Part shown: positions 15,749 through 25,949 of the stretch, piece by piece
Layout: the number at the start of each line of letters is the position of its first letter
Numbering within the stretch: the stretch's first letter is position 1
Source: Thiogranum sp.
GTDB lineage: Bacteria; Pseudomonadota; Gammaproteobacteria; DSM-19610
Direction: 5' to 3'
DNA length: 64,000 nucleotides
Assembly (NCBI GenBank): GCA_030148915.1
Contig: JASBSN010000123.1
Location: 1-64,000, forward strand
Notes under the pieces: model-generated
What the model was told of the DNA's origin: nothing
Databases searched by the model: none
Seen by the model: the letters and a program-made list of their open reading frames with translations, nothing else
Program-made: the position numbers and the translations under genes

Positions 15749-18691
15749 TTAGTCTGCCCGGGCATTCTGCAGCGCCCCATTGAGCAAGCTTTCAATACGT
15801 TTTTTATAATTCAGAAAGTGCACGGTCTGGATTCCGCTGGCGGCATCTTTGACCAACATGGATGGCTTTACGTCGATGTCGGTGATGTAGATTGGATAGC
15901 TGCTGCCGCTGTTTCGCCGGCGGGTAATGTAAAGCGCGACCTCCTGAAATAGCTTCTCGCCGTATTCCAGCGCGGTAAATTCCTGGTGGTCGCAAAAAAT
16001 ACTGAGAGAACCCTGCTGCTCCTCGTCAAGATCTCCGATCACCTGAACATGCATGAAACCGTCTCTGGGTGAGTACGACGGGCCGGTGCAGGCTTCCAGC
16101 CGATACTGGTCACGACCGTCGCCGCTGACCTGAAAATACTGGCAGTCGGCTGTTTCAGTGCGACGCTCGGGCGGATTCATGCTGCGCAGACGGTAGCGCG
16201 CGGCGTCGAGAAACTGCTGGAATTGCCCCAGCAGCGTCTGGCGGCTGTGAAAGGCCACGCTCTGATAAAACAGCGAGCCGCGCTCGTCGAGGATATAGAC
16301 ATAGGCGCGCGGACCGCGGACCTGAAAAAACAGCTGTACGATATCGGCTTTGTTGTGCTCCAGGATAAACGGCAGGGGCGAATCGTCCAGCGCCTGGCGG
16401 TCGATTTTTATCGGGCTGAATGATGCTTGCGCGCTGGCCAGGTGTTGCAGCAGTGCCGGCAGCGAATCGAATTCGACATAGCGGGGGATGTCATGCTCGC
16501 ACTGCAGCACAAAGTAGCGCTGACCGATGCGTAAGGCAAACCGCGCCTGCCGGCGCCAATAGCCGCGGTAGAAAAACTCGCCGACCTCGGCGAACAGTTG
16601 TTCCACTCGCCGCGCTATGATGGGGCCGCGCGAGGAGGAAAAGCTGAAGCAGGGGACCGGCGGCGGGGTGCGCCCTGAGTTTACCGGTGACCAGGCGAAA
16701 TAGTCGCACAGACAATCCGGCAACGCCGTGGGGCCAGAATATCTGAAAGTCAACGCTTCGCCCCAGGAGGTGACATTGATCATCTCGAAGCTGACCGCCA
16801 GGTTCTCCCACTGGCCGCCGTAACTGAGCGGGTCGATACGTTCGCTGACCAGATGCATACCGCTGCGGGTCAGTTTGGACATCGGATCGCGCGCCAGATT
16901 GATGAACAGTCCGGCCTGGCGTACGGCGGCCTGTTCGGCGAGCGCTTGCATGTCGGTTTCCGGTCGTTTGCCGTGAGGGAAAAGCTGTTGCAGGCAGTCG
17001 AGCACACAACTCAACTCCCATTGGCTCAATGGCGTATCCGGGGGTTGGATGCCGATTGTCGACGGGTTGCGATTGATCAGGCCGTTGAAGTGGCACCAGG
17101 CCAGCAGTTCCAGCAGGCCGGCGGTACGTTTCAGCGGCGTATGTTCGCCGCTCTCCCGATGCAGGACGTTGTCGCGGTAGATGGCCCAGCCGCGCTGCTC
17201 GCCGTCTTCGACCCGGTGCAATGACAGGCGTTCTTCCGAAAGATCGCTGGATATACCGGGGTTGATCAGTTCAATTTTTCCGGCCTTGCGCTCGAAGGCG
17301 ACATACAGCTTGCGCCCCAGCAGATTCAGGTCCTCGGAGCGGATCGCCGCAGCGGCCTGCTGATCGCGGCCGAACTGTGACAGCGCCCGGTAGCTGTGCG
17401 TCAGTTCATCGACGAGCATCTGGCGCTCGGCCAGCACGCGGCTGATCTTCCACTGCTTGCGCTGGTCCAATGAGGCCAGCTTGGCCTGACCCCAGCCCCA
17501 GGTCTGCACCAGATTGCTGATCGCGTCGCGACGCCATGATTGGGCGCTGCTCTGACCGGGCCGGCTCATCGGCTCGTTGACTTTGAAATAGAAGCAGCGG
17601 CGCACCAGATCCAGGCGTTCTAGCTCCTTGCGCGCAAACAGGTACTCCTCGACGGTGTTGCACATCATGACGTAAGGGTCCAACTGGTCGAGCTGCAGGT
17701 CCCCTCCGTGCACGGCTTTTTTAAAGCGCAGCGCCAGAATATCGATATCCGGATACTGGTTGGCGTAGGCCTCCATCAGCAGGATCTTGAGAATCGACTT
17801 GTAGGGCGAGTCTACGGCCTTGTACAGCTGCCACAAGGTGGCGCCGAAAAACTCGGCGCTCGGCAGATGGGACAGGCAGCCGAAATCGACAATGTCGTGC
17901 GGTTTGATAAAGCGATTGACGATTAACTTGTCGACGTATTCATCGTAGCGCTGTTCGTGTTCGGGCGGCACCAGCCACCAGACGGGGAAACGCCCGGCAA
18001 CCAACAGCGCGGTGCGGTAAAATTCGTCCAGGAGAAGGTGGTGTTGTGAGCTGCCGGCGTTCTCATTGGAAAGCTGTTGGTGTTGTTGCGCGCGGAAGGA
18101 GGTATCGTCCATCAGAAAAAAATGCGCTTCCAGTCCCAGCGACTCCGCCCAGCTGCGTATGCTTTCGCATTTTTCCCGCAGCTCATCCAGCTCATCCTCG
18201 GGCAACCCGGGGCGATGACAGACCCAGATATCGAAGTCACTGGAGGGGGAATAGGCGATGGTGCCGGTGCTGCCCATGAGGAACAGCGCGTGGATCGAGT
18301 GGCGCTGATGCGCCCGGCGTTGGTAGTTGAAACTTTTCGCCAGTTTGCGCGCCGCCTGGATGCAGCGCTTGCCCGGCGCGTAATCCGAAATGCCGCTGGG
18401 CGTTTTGTTCGACAGATAGCCGGGCAGCATCGGGTGGTTGAGATGAAACAGTAGCGGCAGCAGTTGAATGAACACGCGTTGGCGCGCCTCCAGCGAATCC
18501 TGCATACGCCGCAGCCGATCACTGTTGAGGGCGACAAAGCGGCGCTTGATTGCGCGTATCTCGAGGGCGTCGATATTGATCGGGGTTTCGCGCTGCGCGC
18601 CGAATTCGCCTTGCACCACGCGCCGTTCGTCGCCGGAACGCTGGCCCGGGTCGGGCTTGTGGGGGTTTTGATCGCGCGAGTGAGACAACAA
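15749..18691 (-). CDS. cyaA: Class I adenylate cyclase
   Basis: CyaA makes cAMP from ATP. The nucleotidyltransferase-type catalytic motif GSTGTIAYSPSSDFDIWV lies near residues 140-157 with the metal-binding Asp pair. The protein (980 aa) has the full-length class I layout, with a long C-terminal regulatory domain. The start is TTG 18691 without a strong ribosome site; E. coli cyaA also uses TTG, a known limit on expression. It begins 11 bases after the degenerate PAS-GGDEF gene and is likely co-transcribed with it. CRP-like sites elsewhere in the window fit an active cAMP pathway. Confidence 0.96.
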   Translation of the reverse strand: MLSHSRDQNPHKPDPGQRSGDERRVVQGEFGAQRETPINIDALEIRAIKRRFVALNSDRLRRMQDSLEARQRVFIQLLPLLFHLNHPMLPGYLSNKTPSGISDYAPGKRCIQAARKLAKSFNYQRRAHQRHSIHALFLMGSTGTIAYSPSSDFDIWVCHRPGLPEDELDELREKCESIRSWAESLGLEAHFFLMDDTSFRAQQHQQLSNENAGSSQHHLLLDEFYRTALLVAGRFPVWWLVPPEHEQRYDEYVDKLIVNRFIKPHDIVDFGCLSHLPSAEFFGATLWQLYKAVDSPYKSILKILLMEAYANQYPDIDILALRFKKAVHGGDLQLDQLDPYVMMCNTVEEYLFARKELERLDLVRRCFYFKVNEPMSRPGQSSAQSWRRDAISNLVQTWGWGQAKLASLDQRKQWKISRVLAERQMLVDELTHSYRALSQFGRDQQAAAAIRSEDLNLLGRKLYVAFERKAGKIELINPGISSDLSEERLSLHRVEDGEQRGWAIYRDNVLHRESGEHTPLKRTAGLLELLAWCHFNGLINRNPSTIGIQPPDTPLSQWELSCVLDCLQQLFPHGKRPETDMQALAEQAAVRQAGLFINLARDPMSKLTRSGMHLVSERIDPLSYGGQWENLAVSFEMINVTSWGEALTFRYSGPTALPDCLCDYFAWSPVNSGRTPPPVPCFSFSSSRGPIIARRVEQLFAEVGEFFYRGYWRRQARFALRIGQRYFVLQCEHDIPRYVEFDSLPALLQHLASAQASFSPIKIDRQALDDSPLPFILEHNKADIVQLFFQVRGPRAYVYILDERGSLFYQSVAFHSRQTLLGQFQQFLDAARYRLRSMNPPERRTETADCQYFQVSGDGRDQYRLEACTGPSYSPRDGFMHVQVIGDLDEEQQGSLSIFCDHQEFTALEYGEKLFQEVALYITRRRNSGSSYPIYITDIDVKPSMLVKDAASGIQTVHFLNYKKRIESLLNGALQNARAD

Positions 18692-18702
18692 TCTGTCCGC
18701 GC

Positions 18703-19533
18703 TCAGAGCGCGACGGCGTGCGAGCTGTGAGCCGATCGTGCCTCGGACAAGGCCGTGGCGGCGCGCGCCAGCAGCGTGTTGGCATTGTCGCTGCGACGCC
18801 AGCCGGTAATGCCGTAACAGGTTTCGATGGGCTGGGCGCCGTGCGCCTGGCCGGTCATTTCGCCGATTCGACGGGTCAGTTTGTCGGCGAGGCCAACGGC
18901 GGCCTCCGGAGTGGTTTCGGGCAACACGAGTATAAATTCGTGCCGGTCCGAGCAGCCGATCAGATCGGCCCAGCGTAACTGGTCTTTAAGCAGCCGGGCG
19001 GTATCCACCAGCAGGCCATCGTAGTCCGCTCCCCCGCTTATCTCCATCATGATCACCGCCATGGGGTTGTTATAGCGCCGGGAACGGGCGACCTGGGGCT
19101 CCAGAGCCAGCATTATGCCGCGCTGGTTGAGCAGACCGGTGAGCCGGTCCGTGAGAATATTCTGCCGGAGTTCTTCATTGAGTTTTTCATGCGCATGCTC
19201 CAGCGCGATCTGACTGCTGATGTCGACATAGACGCGTGCCTGCACCGCCTCGCCCTGGTCAAGACAGACCGTGAGTACGCGCAGATGACAATACTCACCC
19301 GCGCTGCCCTCCCACTGGACAGTGCTGTCGCCGCCCAGCAGCGCGCGGGCCGGGTGTGCCTGCAGATCGGCGTAGGCGCGACCTTGCAGGTCAGCCGCCG
19401 CGGCGGGTGCAACCAGGCGCTCGAAGGCGGGGTTGTAGCCGAGAACACAACCGCGCCGGTCCAGCACCAGGAGTGGCAGCGGACTGTTTTCGACAAAGGC
19501 GGTGGCGAGTTGTGCGGACAGGGTGGCCGTCAT
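18703..19533 (-). CDS. PAS domain protein with degenerate GGDEF domain
   Basis: The product (276 aa from ATG 19533) has an N-terminal PAS domain (LPLLVLDRRGCVLGYNPAFERL, about residues 15-120) and a C-terminal GGDEF-like domain (DRLTGLLNQRG). The GGDEF signature is replaced by DRHEF in CSDRHEFILVLPE, and the metal-binding Asp and substrate-binding DxxxFK segment are missing, so cyclase activity is unlikely. No membrane segment is seen. It lies 11 bases upstream of cyaA, suggesting a role linked to adenylate cyclase, perhaps as a sensor or a nucleotide receptor. The ORF track extends to 19740, but MTATLSAQLA is the sensible start. Confidence 0.82.
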   Translation of the reverse strand: MTATLSAQLATAFVENSPLPLLVLDRRGCVLGYNPAFERLVAPAAAADLQGRAYADLQAHPARALLGGDSTVQWEGSAGEYCHLRVLTVCLDQGEAVQARVYVDISSQIALEHAHEKLNEELRQNILTDRLTGLLNQRGIMLALEPQVARSRRYNNPMAVIMMEISGGADYDGLLVDTARLLKDQLRWADLIGCSDRHEFILVLPETTPEAAVGLADKLTRRIGEMTGQAHGAQPIETCYGITGWRRSDNANTLLARAATALSEARSAHSSHAVAL

Positions 19534-19862
19534 TGAGGTGCGTCTCCGTGCAAGTCGTTGGGGGATCGTGCGTCTATCTGTTTCAGTAGCGGAAATTGTG
19601 ACGGATTCTTTATAGCTTCCGATACCTGCGTCACACCGTGGAAATTGTCCGACAGGCACTGGGGTTTCGCTTAGCTTTCTGAATTGCATGGAGTTCTCTG
19701 CGCGCGCCCGGTGCTCGGCGGCTCTGGCGTCGGGCCGCACCCGGCGGCGCGCCGGTAGCTTGTTGAAACAGCGACGGTATTCTCCTGCCGCGCCGGTTCA
19801 TTAAATGCCCGATCCTGTCGCTATGTCAGGGAACGCATGGGAATACGCTGACACCTCAAGTG
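19534..19862. other. Divergent intergenic region
   Basis: This 329-base gap separates the PAS-GGDEF/cyaA unit from the cupredoxin/GGDEF-EAL unit, so it should carry promoters for both. I found no convincing -35/-10 pair and no CRP palindrome. GTG 19860 is next to ATG 19863 of the cupredoxin gene. No open frame here looks real. Confidence 0.5.
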
Positions 19863-20588
19863 ATGAAAATTTCGCCGACTGACCAACGGATACTCACTGC
19901 GCTGGCAGTGCTGGCGTGCTTTGCGCCGCCGCTGCGGGGCGCCGAAGTGCGGGGCACGGTCGGTATCAGTTATCAGGGGCTCTATCAGCCGGACCAGACC
20001 AGCCAGGCCCATCCGGTGTCCGTGGCGTTGCTACCGGCGGCCGGCCAACGCTACCTGCGCCGCGGCCCGCAAACAACACGCATAGAGATTGTCGGTAACC
20101 GGATGCAGCCGCCTTTTCTGACGGTGCAGAAAGGGGATAGCGTTGAATTCATCAATCGCGACCACGTGTATCACGAATTATTTTCACTGGCGCCCGGCAA
20201 TCCGGTGAAAGCGCGGCTTGGAAAGGCGGGCGATCGCCGCCACGACCATAAGCGTTTCACCCTCTCCGGAGAGGGCACGGTGCATTTTTTCTGCCGTATT
20301 CACAACAAGAGCTATGCCCGCATCGATGTGGTGGCCACTCCTTACATCCGCATGATCGAGCCGGGGGGAGACTTCGAGTTCAGCGCCTTACCCGCGGGTG
20401 ACTGGCGCTTGCGCCTGGCCTCCCCCGCTGCGGAAACGCTGTGGTACCCGGTATCGGCCGTGACCGCGCCCCCGCCCGTGCAGGTGACGCTGAAATCGCA
20501 TCGCGGCGGCGCACATTCCGGCGCGGACCGGGCGGGCGATATCGATCGGCTCTACCGCGCCGGGGCCGCTCAGGGCGTGGCGCCATGA
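19863..20588 (+). CDS. Exported cupredoxin-like protein
   Basis: The 241-residue protein begins with a signal peptide (LTALAVLACFAPPLRGAEVRG). The mature part has a cupredoxin fold: VQKGDSVEFINRDHVYHELFSL provides a candidate His ligand, and VHFFCRIHNKSYARI provides Cys and His. In classical blue copper proteins a Met follows at C-x2-H-x2-M; here that position is Ser, so the axial ligand is absent or different. A C-terminal part (FEFSALPAGDWRLRLASP) resembles a small beta-sandwich. It is periplasmic by prediction. The stop overlaps the ATG of the GGDEF-EAL gene, so the two are translationally coupled. Relatives are sometimes annotated as methylamine utilization proteins, without good basis. 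Confidence 0.85.
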   Translation: MKISPTDQRILTALAVLACFAPPLRGAEVRGTVGISYQGLYQPDQTSQAHPVSVALLPAAGQRYLRRGPQTTRIEIVGNRMQPPFLTVQKGDSVEFINRDHVYHELFSLAPGNPVKARLGKAGDRRHDHKRFTLSGEGTVHFFCRIHNKSYARIDVVATPYIRMIEPGGDFEFSALPAGDWRLRLASPAAETLWYPVSAVTAPPPVQVTLKSHRGGAHSGADRAGDIDRLYRAGAAQGVAP

Positions 20589-23347
20589 ATATCGAGCAAA
20601 AGAACACCTTGTTTGTTATATCGCTGGTGCTGGTGGTGCTGCTGTCGGTGGCAGGGGCGACTTTCCTGCTGGTGCGCGATCACGTGGAGTCCAGTATCCA
20701 CGAAGATTTAGAGCGCGCCTATACGGTGTTCGTCCAGGCGCAGAAAAATCGTTTTTCCCAGCTTTCGGCGGCTGCCAGTGCGGCCAGCAATGAGCCGAGC
20801 CTGCTGGCGGCCACGCTGACCGGGGATATTGCCACCATACGCGGTGCGCTCGACGATCTTTATCCGCGGCCGGGCGTAGAGCTACTGGCAGTTTATCTGG
20901 ATGCCGGTCCGGGCGGCGTGGTCGGCACCGGTGATCGTCCGCACTACAGTTCCGCGCAAACCCTGCACTCGCCCGAGCTGCTGGCTTTGGTGCGCGATCT
21001 GGCCGGCGGCGCTCCGGTCGTCTACGGCAATGCCCTGCTGTATGGTAGTTGGCTGCAGCTGGTGGCAATCCCTATCGACAGTCCGTTGGGCGGGCGGCTT
21101 GGTGCACTGTTGGTAGGCAGGCGTTTTACAGCCGCCGATCTTAGCGATCTGCGTAAACTGGTGTACGCCGATATCGCCGTATATAACGGCTCCCAGCTGC
21201 TGGCCAGCAGCATATCCCGTCTGCGGTCATCACAGAGTCTGTTGAGCGCGACGGATAGCGGCGAGAAAAACGCCGTAGTCGATATCGAGGGCGCGCGTTA
21301 CAGCACGCGCAAAGTGCCGGTACTGGAGCGCGTAAACAGCGATAGGAGTTCGGTCACCGTCCTGTTGGCGGCACCGCACCAGCGTTACTGGGAGCCTTAC
21401 AAAATTCTCGGTCGGAACGCGCTGTATTTTTCTGCGCTCATTTTATTGCTGGCGGCGCTAATCGGTATCGGTGTTAGTCGCCGCTCGCTGACGCGCCCGA
21501 TTCAACTGCTGGCCCGCGCGACCAAAGCCATCGCCAACGGCGACATGCACCATCAGGTGAGCGTTGCGCGCACAGACGAACTGGGCCAACTGGGAGCTTC
21601 GTTCAACGCGATGCTTGGCGCCCTGAGTGCATCGCGTTGCGAACTGGAGCGCAGTCGTCAACGCTTCCGCGACTTTGCCGCGAGCTCCTCGGACTGGTTA
21701 TGGGAAACCGACCGTGGCGCGCATTTTACCTTTGTCTCCAGCAGTGTTTCTGAGACCCTGGAGATGCCGGCGGAGAGCTGGCTGGGACGCACTTTGTCCG
21801 AAGTATTCCCCTGCGCGAACCTCGACGAAGTGATGGGTCTGTTACGCCCCGGCGACAGCGCGACGCCGCAAAGTTTCCAGGACGTGGAAATTTGGGTGCA
21901 CGCACCGTCCGGCGTCCAGCATAGCCTGCGGCTGAATGGTGTGCCGGTCTACAGTGATGATCTGTTCAAGGGTTTTCGCGGCACCGTACGCGACATCACC
22001 AAAGTCAAGCACGACGAGCAGCGTATGGTCATTCTGGCCAACCAGGATCACCTGACGGGCCTGTCGAACCGCCGGCGATTCCTGCAGGATCTGAGCCTTG
22101 AGATACGCCGCGTGGAGAGTCAGGGGGAGCATGGTGTACTGCTGTTGTTCGATCTGGATCATCTCAAGCTGGTTAACGATACCACCGGACACGCCGCCGG
22201 GGACCAGATCATCGTGCAGGTGGCCGGACTGCTCAAGCGTGCCTCGGGCGCGCAGGATCTTCTCGCGCGCATCAGCGGCGACGAATTCGCTCTCGCCTAT
22301 AGCGCCGCGGACGAAGCGCAAGGCATGGAGAAAGCCTGCCAGTTGCTGGCACATATCAATGCACTTAAACCGCGCTTCGGCGGGCGTACGCTCAACATCA
22401 CCGCCAGCGTCGGTATGGTCAGCTTCCCGCAGCAGGGCAAGGTGCCGGTAGAGCTTTTAGCCAAAGCCGACGCGGCTATCTGTGCGGCCAAGACCAACGG
22501 GCGCAACCGCGTCCACCGCTATGATGAAACCGACATGATGCGCGAGCGGATGGACAGCCAGCTGGGGTGGAAGGATCGTGTGCTCGAAGCACTGGACAAC
22601 GACGGCCTGGTACTGGCGTTCCAGCCGATCGTCGGCGTCTCCAGTCAGAGTGTGCACCATTTCGAGGTGCTGGTACGCATGCGCGAGTCTCCCGGCCTAC
22701 TGATCGGTCCCGGCAAGTTTATTCCCGCCGCCGAGCACTTCGGGCTGATCCAGCGAGTCGACCGTCACATTGTCGCCAAGGCGATCCGGTACCTAGCCAA
22801 GTTGCCGGTGGGTATGACCTGCGTCGGTTTCTCCATCAATCTGTCCGGCCTGTCGGTCGGCAGTGCGGACATGTATGAACTGATCGAACGTGAGGTGCGC
22901 GACTCGGGTATCGCGCCGGCGCGCATCACCTTCGAGATTACCGAAACGGCGGCGTGTGAGCAGCTCAATAATGCGCTGGAATTCATCCAGAAGGTGCGTC
23001 GCCTGGGTTGCCATGTGTCGCTGGATGATTTCGGCGTCGGCTTTTCTTCGTTTTCCTATCTCAAGCACCTGCACGCCGACACCATCAAGATAGACGGCAG
23101 CTTTATTCGCGAGATACACCACAACAAGGCCGACCAGCTGTTCGTCAAAGCGCTGGTCGATGTGGCGCGCGGCATGGGCATGCGCACCATCGCCGAGTTT
23201 GTCGAAAATGAACAGGTTTATCAGCGCGTGCGCGCGCTCGGCGTTGACTACGTGCAGGGCTATTATCTGGGTAAACCGGAGCTCGATTTGCGCAGCCGCG
23301 TATTGCGCGAGACGGCCTGCCGAAAGCCGCGCGAGTCAGTCGCCTGA
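20585..23347 (+). CDS. Membrane sensor with HAMP, PAS, GGDEF and EAL domains
   Basis: The 920-residue protein has a first membrane helix ([21 protein letters not shown]), a periplasmic sensor of about 240 residues, a second helix ([19 protein letters not shown]), a HAMP domain, PAS (about 370-480), GGDEF (about 480-650) and EAL (about 665-905). The GGDEF motif reads SGDEF, a conservative variant that can still be active. The EAL part keeps [33 protein letters not shown] and QGYYLGKP, so phosphodiesterase activity is likely. The start is ATG 20585, overlapping the cupredoxin stop as ATGA; the ORF-track extension is spurious. The periplasmic domain may read the state of the cupredoxin. Confidence 0.92.
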   Translation: MNIEQKNTLFVISLVLVVLLSVAGATFLLVRDHVESSIHEDLERAYTVFVQAQKNRFSQLSAAASAASNEPSLLAATLTGDIATIRGALDDLYPRPGVELLAVYLDAGPGGVVGTGDRPHYSSAQTLHSPELLALVRDLAGGAPVVYGNALLYGSWLQLVAIPIDSPLGGRLGALLVGRRFTAADLSDLRKLVYADIAVYNGSQLLASSISRLRSSQSLLSATDSGEKNAVVDIEGARYSTRKVPVLERVNSDRSSVTVLLAAPHQRYWEPYKILGRNALYFSALILLLAALIGIGVSRRSLTRPIQLLARATKAIANGDMHHQVSVARTDELGQLGASFNAMLGALSASRCELERSRQRFRDFAASSSDWLWETDRGAHFTFVSSSVSETLEMPAESWLGRTLSEVFPCANLDEVMGLLRPGDSATPQSFQDVEIWVHAPSGVQHSLRLNGVPVYSDDLFKGFRGTVRDITKVKHDEQRMVILANQDHLTGLSNRRRFLQDLSLEIRRVESQGEHGVLLLFDLDHLKLVNDTTGHAAGDQIIVQVAGLLKRASGAQDLLARISGDEFALAYSAADEAQGMEKACQLLAHINALKPRFGGRTLNITASVGMVSFPQQGKVPVELLAKADAAICAAKTNGRNRVHRYDETDMMRERMDSQLGWKDRVLEALDNDGLVLAFQPIVGVSSQSVHHFEVLVRMRESPGLLIGPGKFIPAAEHFGLIQRVDRHIVAKAIRYLAKLPVGMTCVGFSINLSGLSVGSADMYELIEREVRDSGIAPARITFEITETAACEQLNNALEFIQKVRRLGCHVSLDDFGVGFSSFSYLKHLHADTIKIDGSFIREIHHNKADQLFVKALVDVARGMGMRTIAEFVENEQVYQRVRALGVDYVQGYYLGKPELDLRSRVLRETACRKPRESVA

Positions 23348-24775
23348 GCCCGCCAGCGGGGCTTCACCGCCGTGAGTGTCAGCCACTTCAAGTCGTTTTC
23401 GTGCCCGCGCACACGCCGCTCTGACCTGGGCGGGCGCAGTGGCGCCGAAATGATCGCGAGCCCTGACCGAGCCCTCCGGGGTGAGCAAATCGAATACGTC
23501 CTCGGCAATGTGCGGCGACAGCGACTGCAGCTCGGCCAGCGTCAGCTCGGCAAGTTCGCGCTGGGTGTCGATCGCCAGACGCACAGCCGAACCGACGATC
23601 TCATGGGCGTCGCGGAAAGCCACTCCCTGGCGCACAAGGTAATCGGCCAGATCGGTGGCCGTAGAGTAACCGCTGGCGGCCGCGCTAAGCAGCTTGTCGC
23701 TGCGCACCTCCACGGCTGGTACCATATCGGCGAAAGCGCGCAGGCAGCCCAACAGCGTATCCACCGTATCGAACAGCGGCTCTTTGTCTTCCTGGTTGTC
23801 TTTATTGTACGCCAGCGGCTGGCCCTTCATCAGCGTCAGCAGTCCCATCAGATGACCGACCACGCGACCGGTTTTGCCGCGCACCAGCTCCGGCACATCG
23901 GGGTTTTTTTTCTGCGGCATGATGCTGGAACCGGTGCAGAAGCGATCCGGCAGGTCGATGAAGCCGAATTGCGCCGAGGCCCACAGAATCAGTTCCTCGG
24001 AAAAGCGCGACAGGTGCACCTGAATGAGCGCGGCGCAACTGCAGAACTCGATCACGAAGTCGCGGTCGCTGACCGCGTCCAGAGAATTTTCTGCCGGCCG
24101 GTCGAAAGCCAACAGCTCGGCCGTGTAGTGCCGGTCGACGGGGAAGGTGGTGCCGGCCAGCGCCGCCGCGCCGAGCGGCATGACGTTGACGCGCTTGCGG
24201 CAATCGATCAGGCGTTCTCTGTCGCGCTGCAGATTTTCAAACCAGGCCAGCATGTGGTGGCCGAACGTCACCGGCATGGCCACCTGCAAATGCGTGAAGC
24301 CGGGCATAATGGTTGCCGCCTCGCGTTCGGCCAGCGCCACGAGGCCCTGTTGCAGGCGCCTCAGTTCGGCGCAGGCGTTGTCGATTTGTTCGCGCAGGTA
24401 GAGACGCAGATCGGTCGCAACCTGGTCATTGCGCGAGCGCCCGGTGTGCAGTTTCTTGCCAGCCTCGCCGATCAGCGCGGTCAGGCGCGACTCTATATTC
24501 ATGTGCACGTCTTCGAGCGCGATCGACCAGTCGAACTCGCCGCGCGCGGCGGCCTGTTCGATCTGTTCCAGTCCGCCGAGGATGGCGTCGCACTCGGCTG
24601 GGGTGATCACCTTTACATGTGCCAGCATGCGCGCGTGCGCCCGCGAGCCGGCGATATCGTACGGATACAGGCGCTGGTCGAAGTTCACCGAGGCGGTAAA
24701 TGCCTCGACAAAGGCATCGGTGGACTCGGTGAAACGCCCGCCCCAGGGTTTGTCTGTCGTCGGCTTGTCGGTCAT
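23336..24775 (-). CDS. argH: Argininosuccinate lyase
   Basis: ArgH cleaves argininosuccinate to arginine and fumarate. The family signature [18 protein letters not shown] is present with the catalytic Ser loop, and [19 protein letters not shown] and EDVHMNIE mark the other active-site regions. Length 479 aa is normal. The 3' end overlaps the convergent GGDEF-EAL gene by 12 bases. In Pseudomonas argH is likewise divergent from algZ-algR, as here. Confidence 0.98.
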   Translation of the reverse strand: MTDKPTTDKPWGGRFTESTDAFVEAFTASVNFDQRLYPYDIAGSRAHARMLAHVKVITPAECDAILGGLEQIEQAAARGEFDWSIALEDVHMNIESRLTALIGEAGKKLHTGRSRNDQVATDLRLYLREQIDNACAELRRLQQGLVALAEREAATIMPGFTHLQVAMPVTFGHHMLAWFENLQRDRERLIDCRKRVNVMPLGAAALAGTTFPVDRHYTAELLAFDRPAENSLDAVSDRDFVIEFCSCAALIQVHLSRFSEELILWASAQFGFIDLPDRFCTGSSIMPQKKNPDVPELVRGKTGRVVGHLMGLLTLMKGQPLAYNKDNQEDKEPLFDTVDTLLGCLRAFADMVPAVEVRSDKLLSAAASGYSTATDLADYLVRQGVAFRDAHEIVGSAVRLAIDTQRELAELTLAELQSLSPHIAEDVFDLLTPEGSVRARDHFGATAPAQVRAACARARKRLEVADTHGGEAPLAGSGD

Positions 24776-24890
24776 GGCGTTGCCGGTTGTGGATTAATCC
24801 GCCGCAGTATACCTGAAAGTCCCGAAAATCTTGGCCGATATGCTGAAAATCAGTGCCCGCAGCCGAGGTACAGCATCGACAGGCAAGGCT

Positions 24891-25949
24891 ATGCGTAAGG
24901 CGACCGACAGGTATCAGCTCGATCCCCGGCAGGACGCCCTGTTCCTGCCCAGCTTCTGTGAGATTCGTCTGGTATTTGCCGTGGTGGTAATCGCCGAACT
25001 GCTGGCTTTCGTGCTGGTACTGGCCGGCGATGCCCGCGATCCCTGGAGCGAGCTTGGCCTCACCTCGCTGTTCTTGCAGTGGATCGCGCTGAGCAGCGCG
25101 GCGATTCTGTGTCTGGCCCGGCCCCTGCTGGCCCGGGTCAGTAACAGCGCAGCGGCCCTGACTGCTTATCTGCTGTTGCTGCTGACGACTGCGCTGGTCA
25201 GTGAACTCGGCTACCGGCTTGGCGATTTGCTCCAGCGCGGCTCCAGTGCCGAACACGCCGGCTTTTTGTTTCGCAATCTCGCCATCAGCGTCATCCTCAG
25301 TGCGCTGGTGCTGCGCTATCTTTATGTACGCCATCAGTGGGGGCAGCAGATGGAGGCCGAAGCGCAAGCCAGGGTGCAGGCATTGCAGGCGCGTATCCGG
25401 CCGCATTTCCTCTTCAACAGTCTAAATAGTATTGCCGCGCTGACGCGCACTGACGCCCAGCGCGCCGAGCTGGCGGTACAGGACCTGGCGGACTTGTTCC
25501 GGGTGTCCCTGTGCGAGGCCAGTGAGCGGGTTACCCTCGAACAGGAGCTGGAGGTGGCCGAGCGCTATCTGCGCCTGGAGTCGCTGCGCCTGGGCGAGCG
25601 CCTGCAAGTCGATTGGGCGATCGATCGTTTGCCGCGCAAGCGCCTGGTGCCGTCGCTTATTTTACAGCCGCTACTGGAGAACGCCGTCTATCACGGTATC
25701 GAGCCGCTGCCCGCCGGAGGGCGGATCAGCGTGGCGGGGAACGCCGAGGGTCACCGGATCAGCATCTGCATCCGCAACCCGCGTGGTCCGGCAGGCGCTG
25801 CGGAGCATCGCGCCGGTCATCAGATCGCCCTGGAGAACATCCGCCTGCGTCTGCAGCTGGCGTTCGGCGCGCAGGCCGGCGTGGCCTTGCGGGAGATCGC
25901 CGACGGATTTGAAACGACGCTGTATTTTCCACGGGAGAAGCTGCGATGA
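24891..25949 (+). CDS. algZ: LytS-type sensor histidine kinase (AlgZ/FimS-like)
   Basis: AlgZ/FimS senses an unknown signal and works with AlgR. About four to five hydrophobic helices occupy residues 25-150. The kinase core of the LytS type has RIRPHFLFNSLNSIAAL with the phospho-accepting His, and the N-box LLENAVYHGI. The G-boxes are short, as in this family. The start MRKATDRYQLDP at ATG 24891 has AGGCAAGG upstream; the ORF-track start 24831 is upstream noise. Its 3' end overlaps algR by four bases. argH-algZ-algR-hemC is the Pseudomonas order. Confidence 0.9.
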   Translation: MRKATDRYQLDPRQDALFLPSFCEIRLVFAVVVIAELLAFVLVLAGDARDPWSELGLTSLFLQWIALSSAAILCLARPLLARVSNSAAALTAYLLLLLTTALVSELGYRLGDLLQRGSSAEHAGFLFRNLAISVILSALVLRYLYVRHQWGQQMEAEAQARVQALQARIRPHFLFNSLNSIAALTRTDAQRAELAVQDLADLFRVSLCEASERVTLEQELEVAERYLRLESLRLGERLQVDWAIDRLPRKRLVPSLILQPLLENAVYHGIEPLPAGGRISVAGNAEGHRISICIRNPRGPAGAAEHRAGHQIALENIRLRLQLAFGAQAGVALREIADGFETTLYFPREKLR

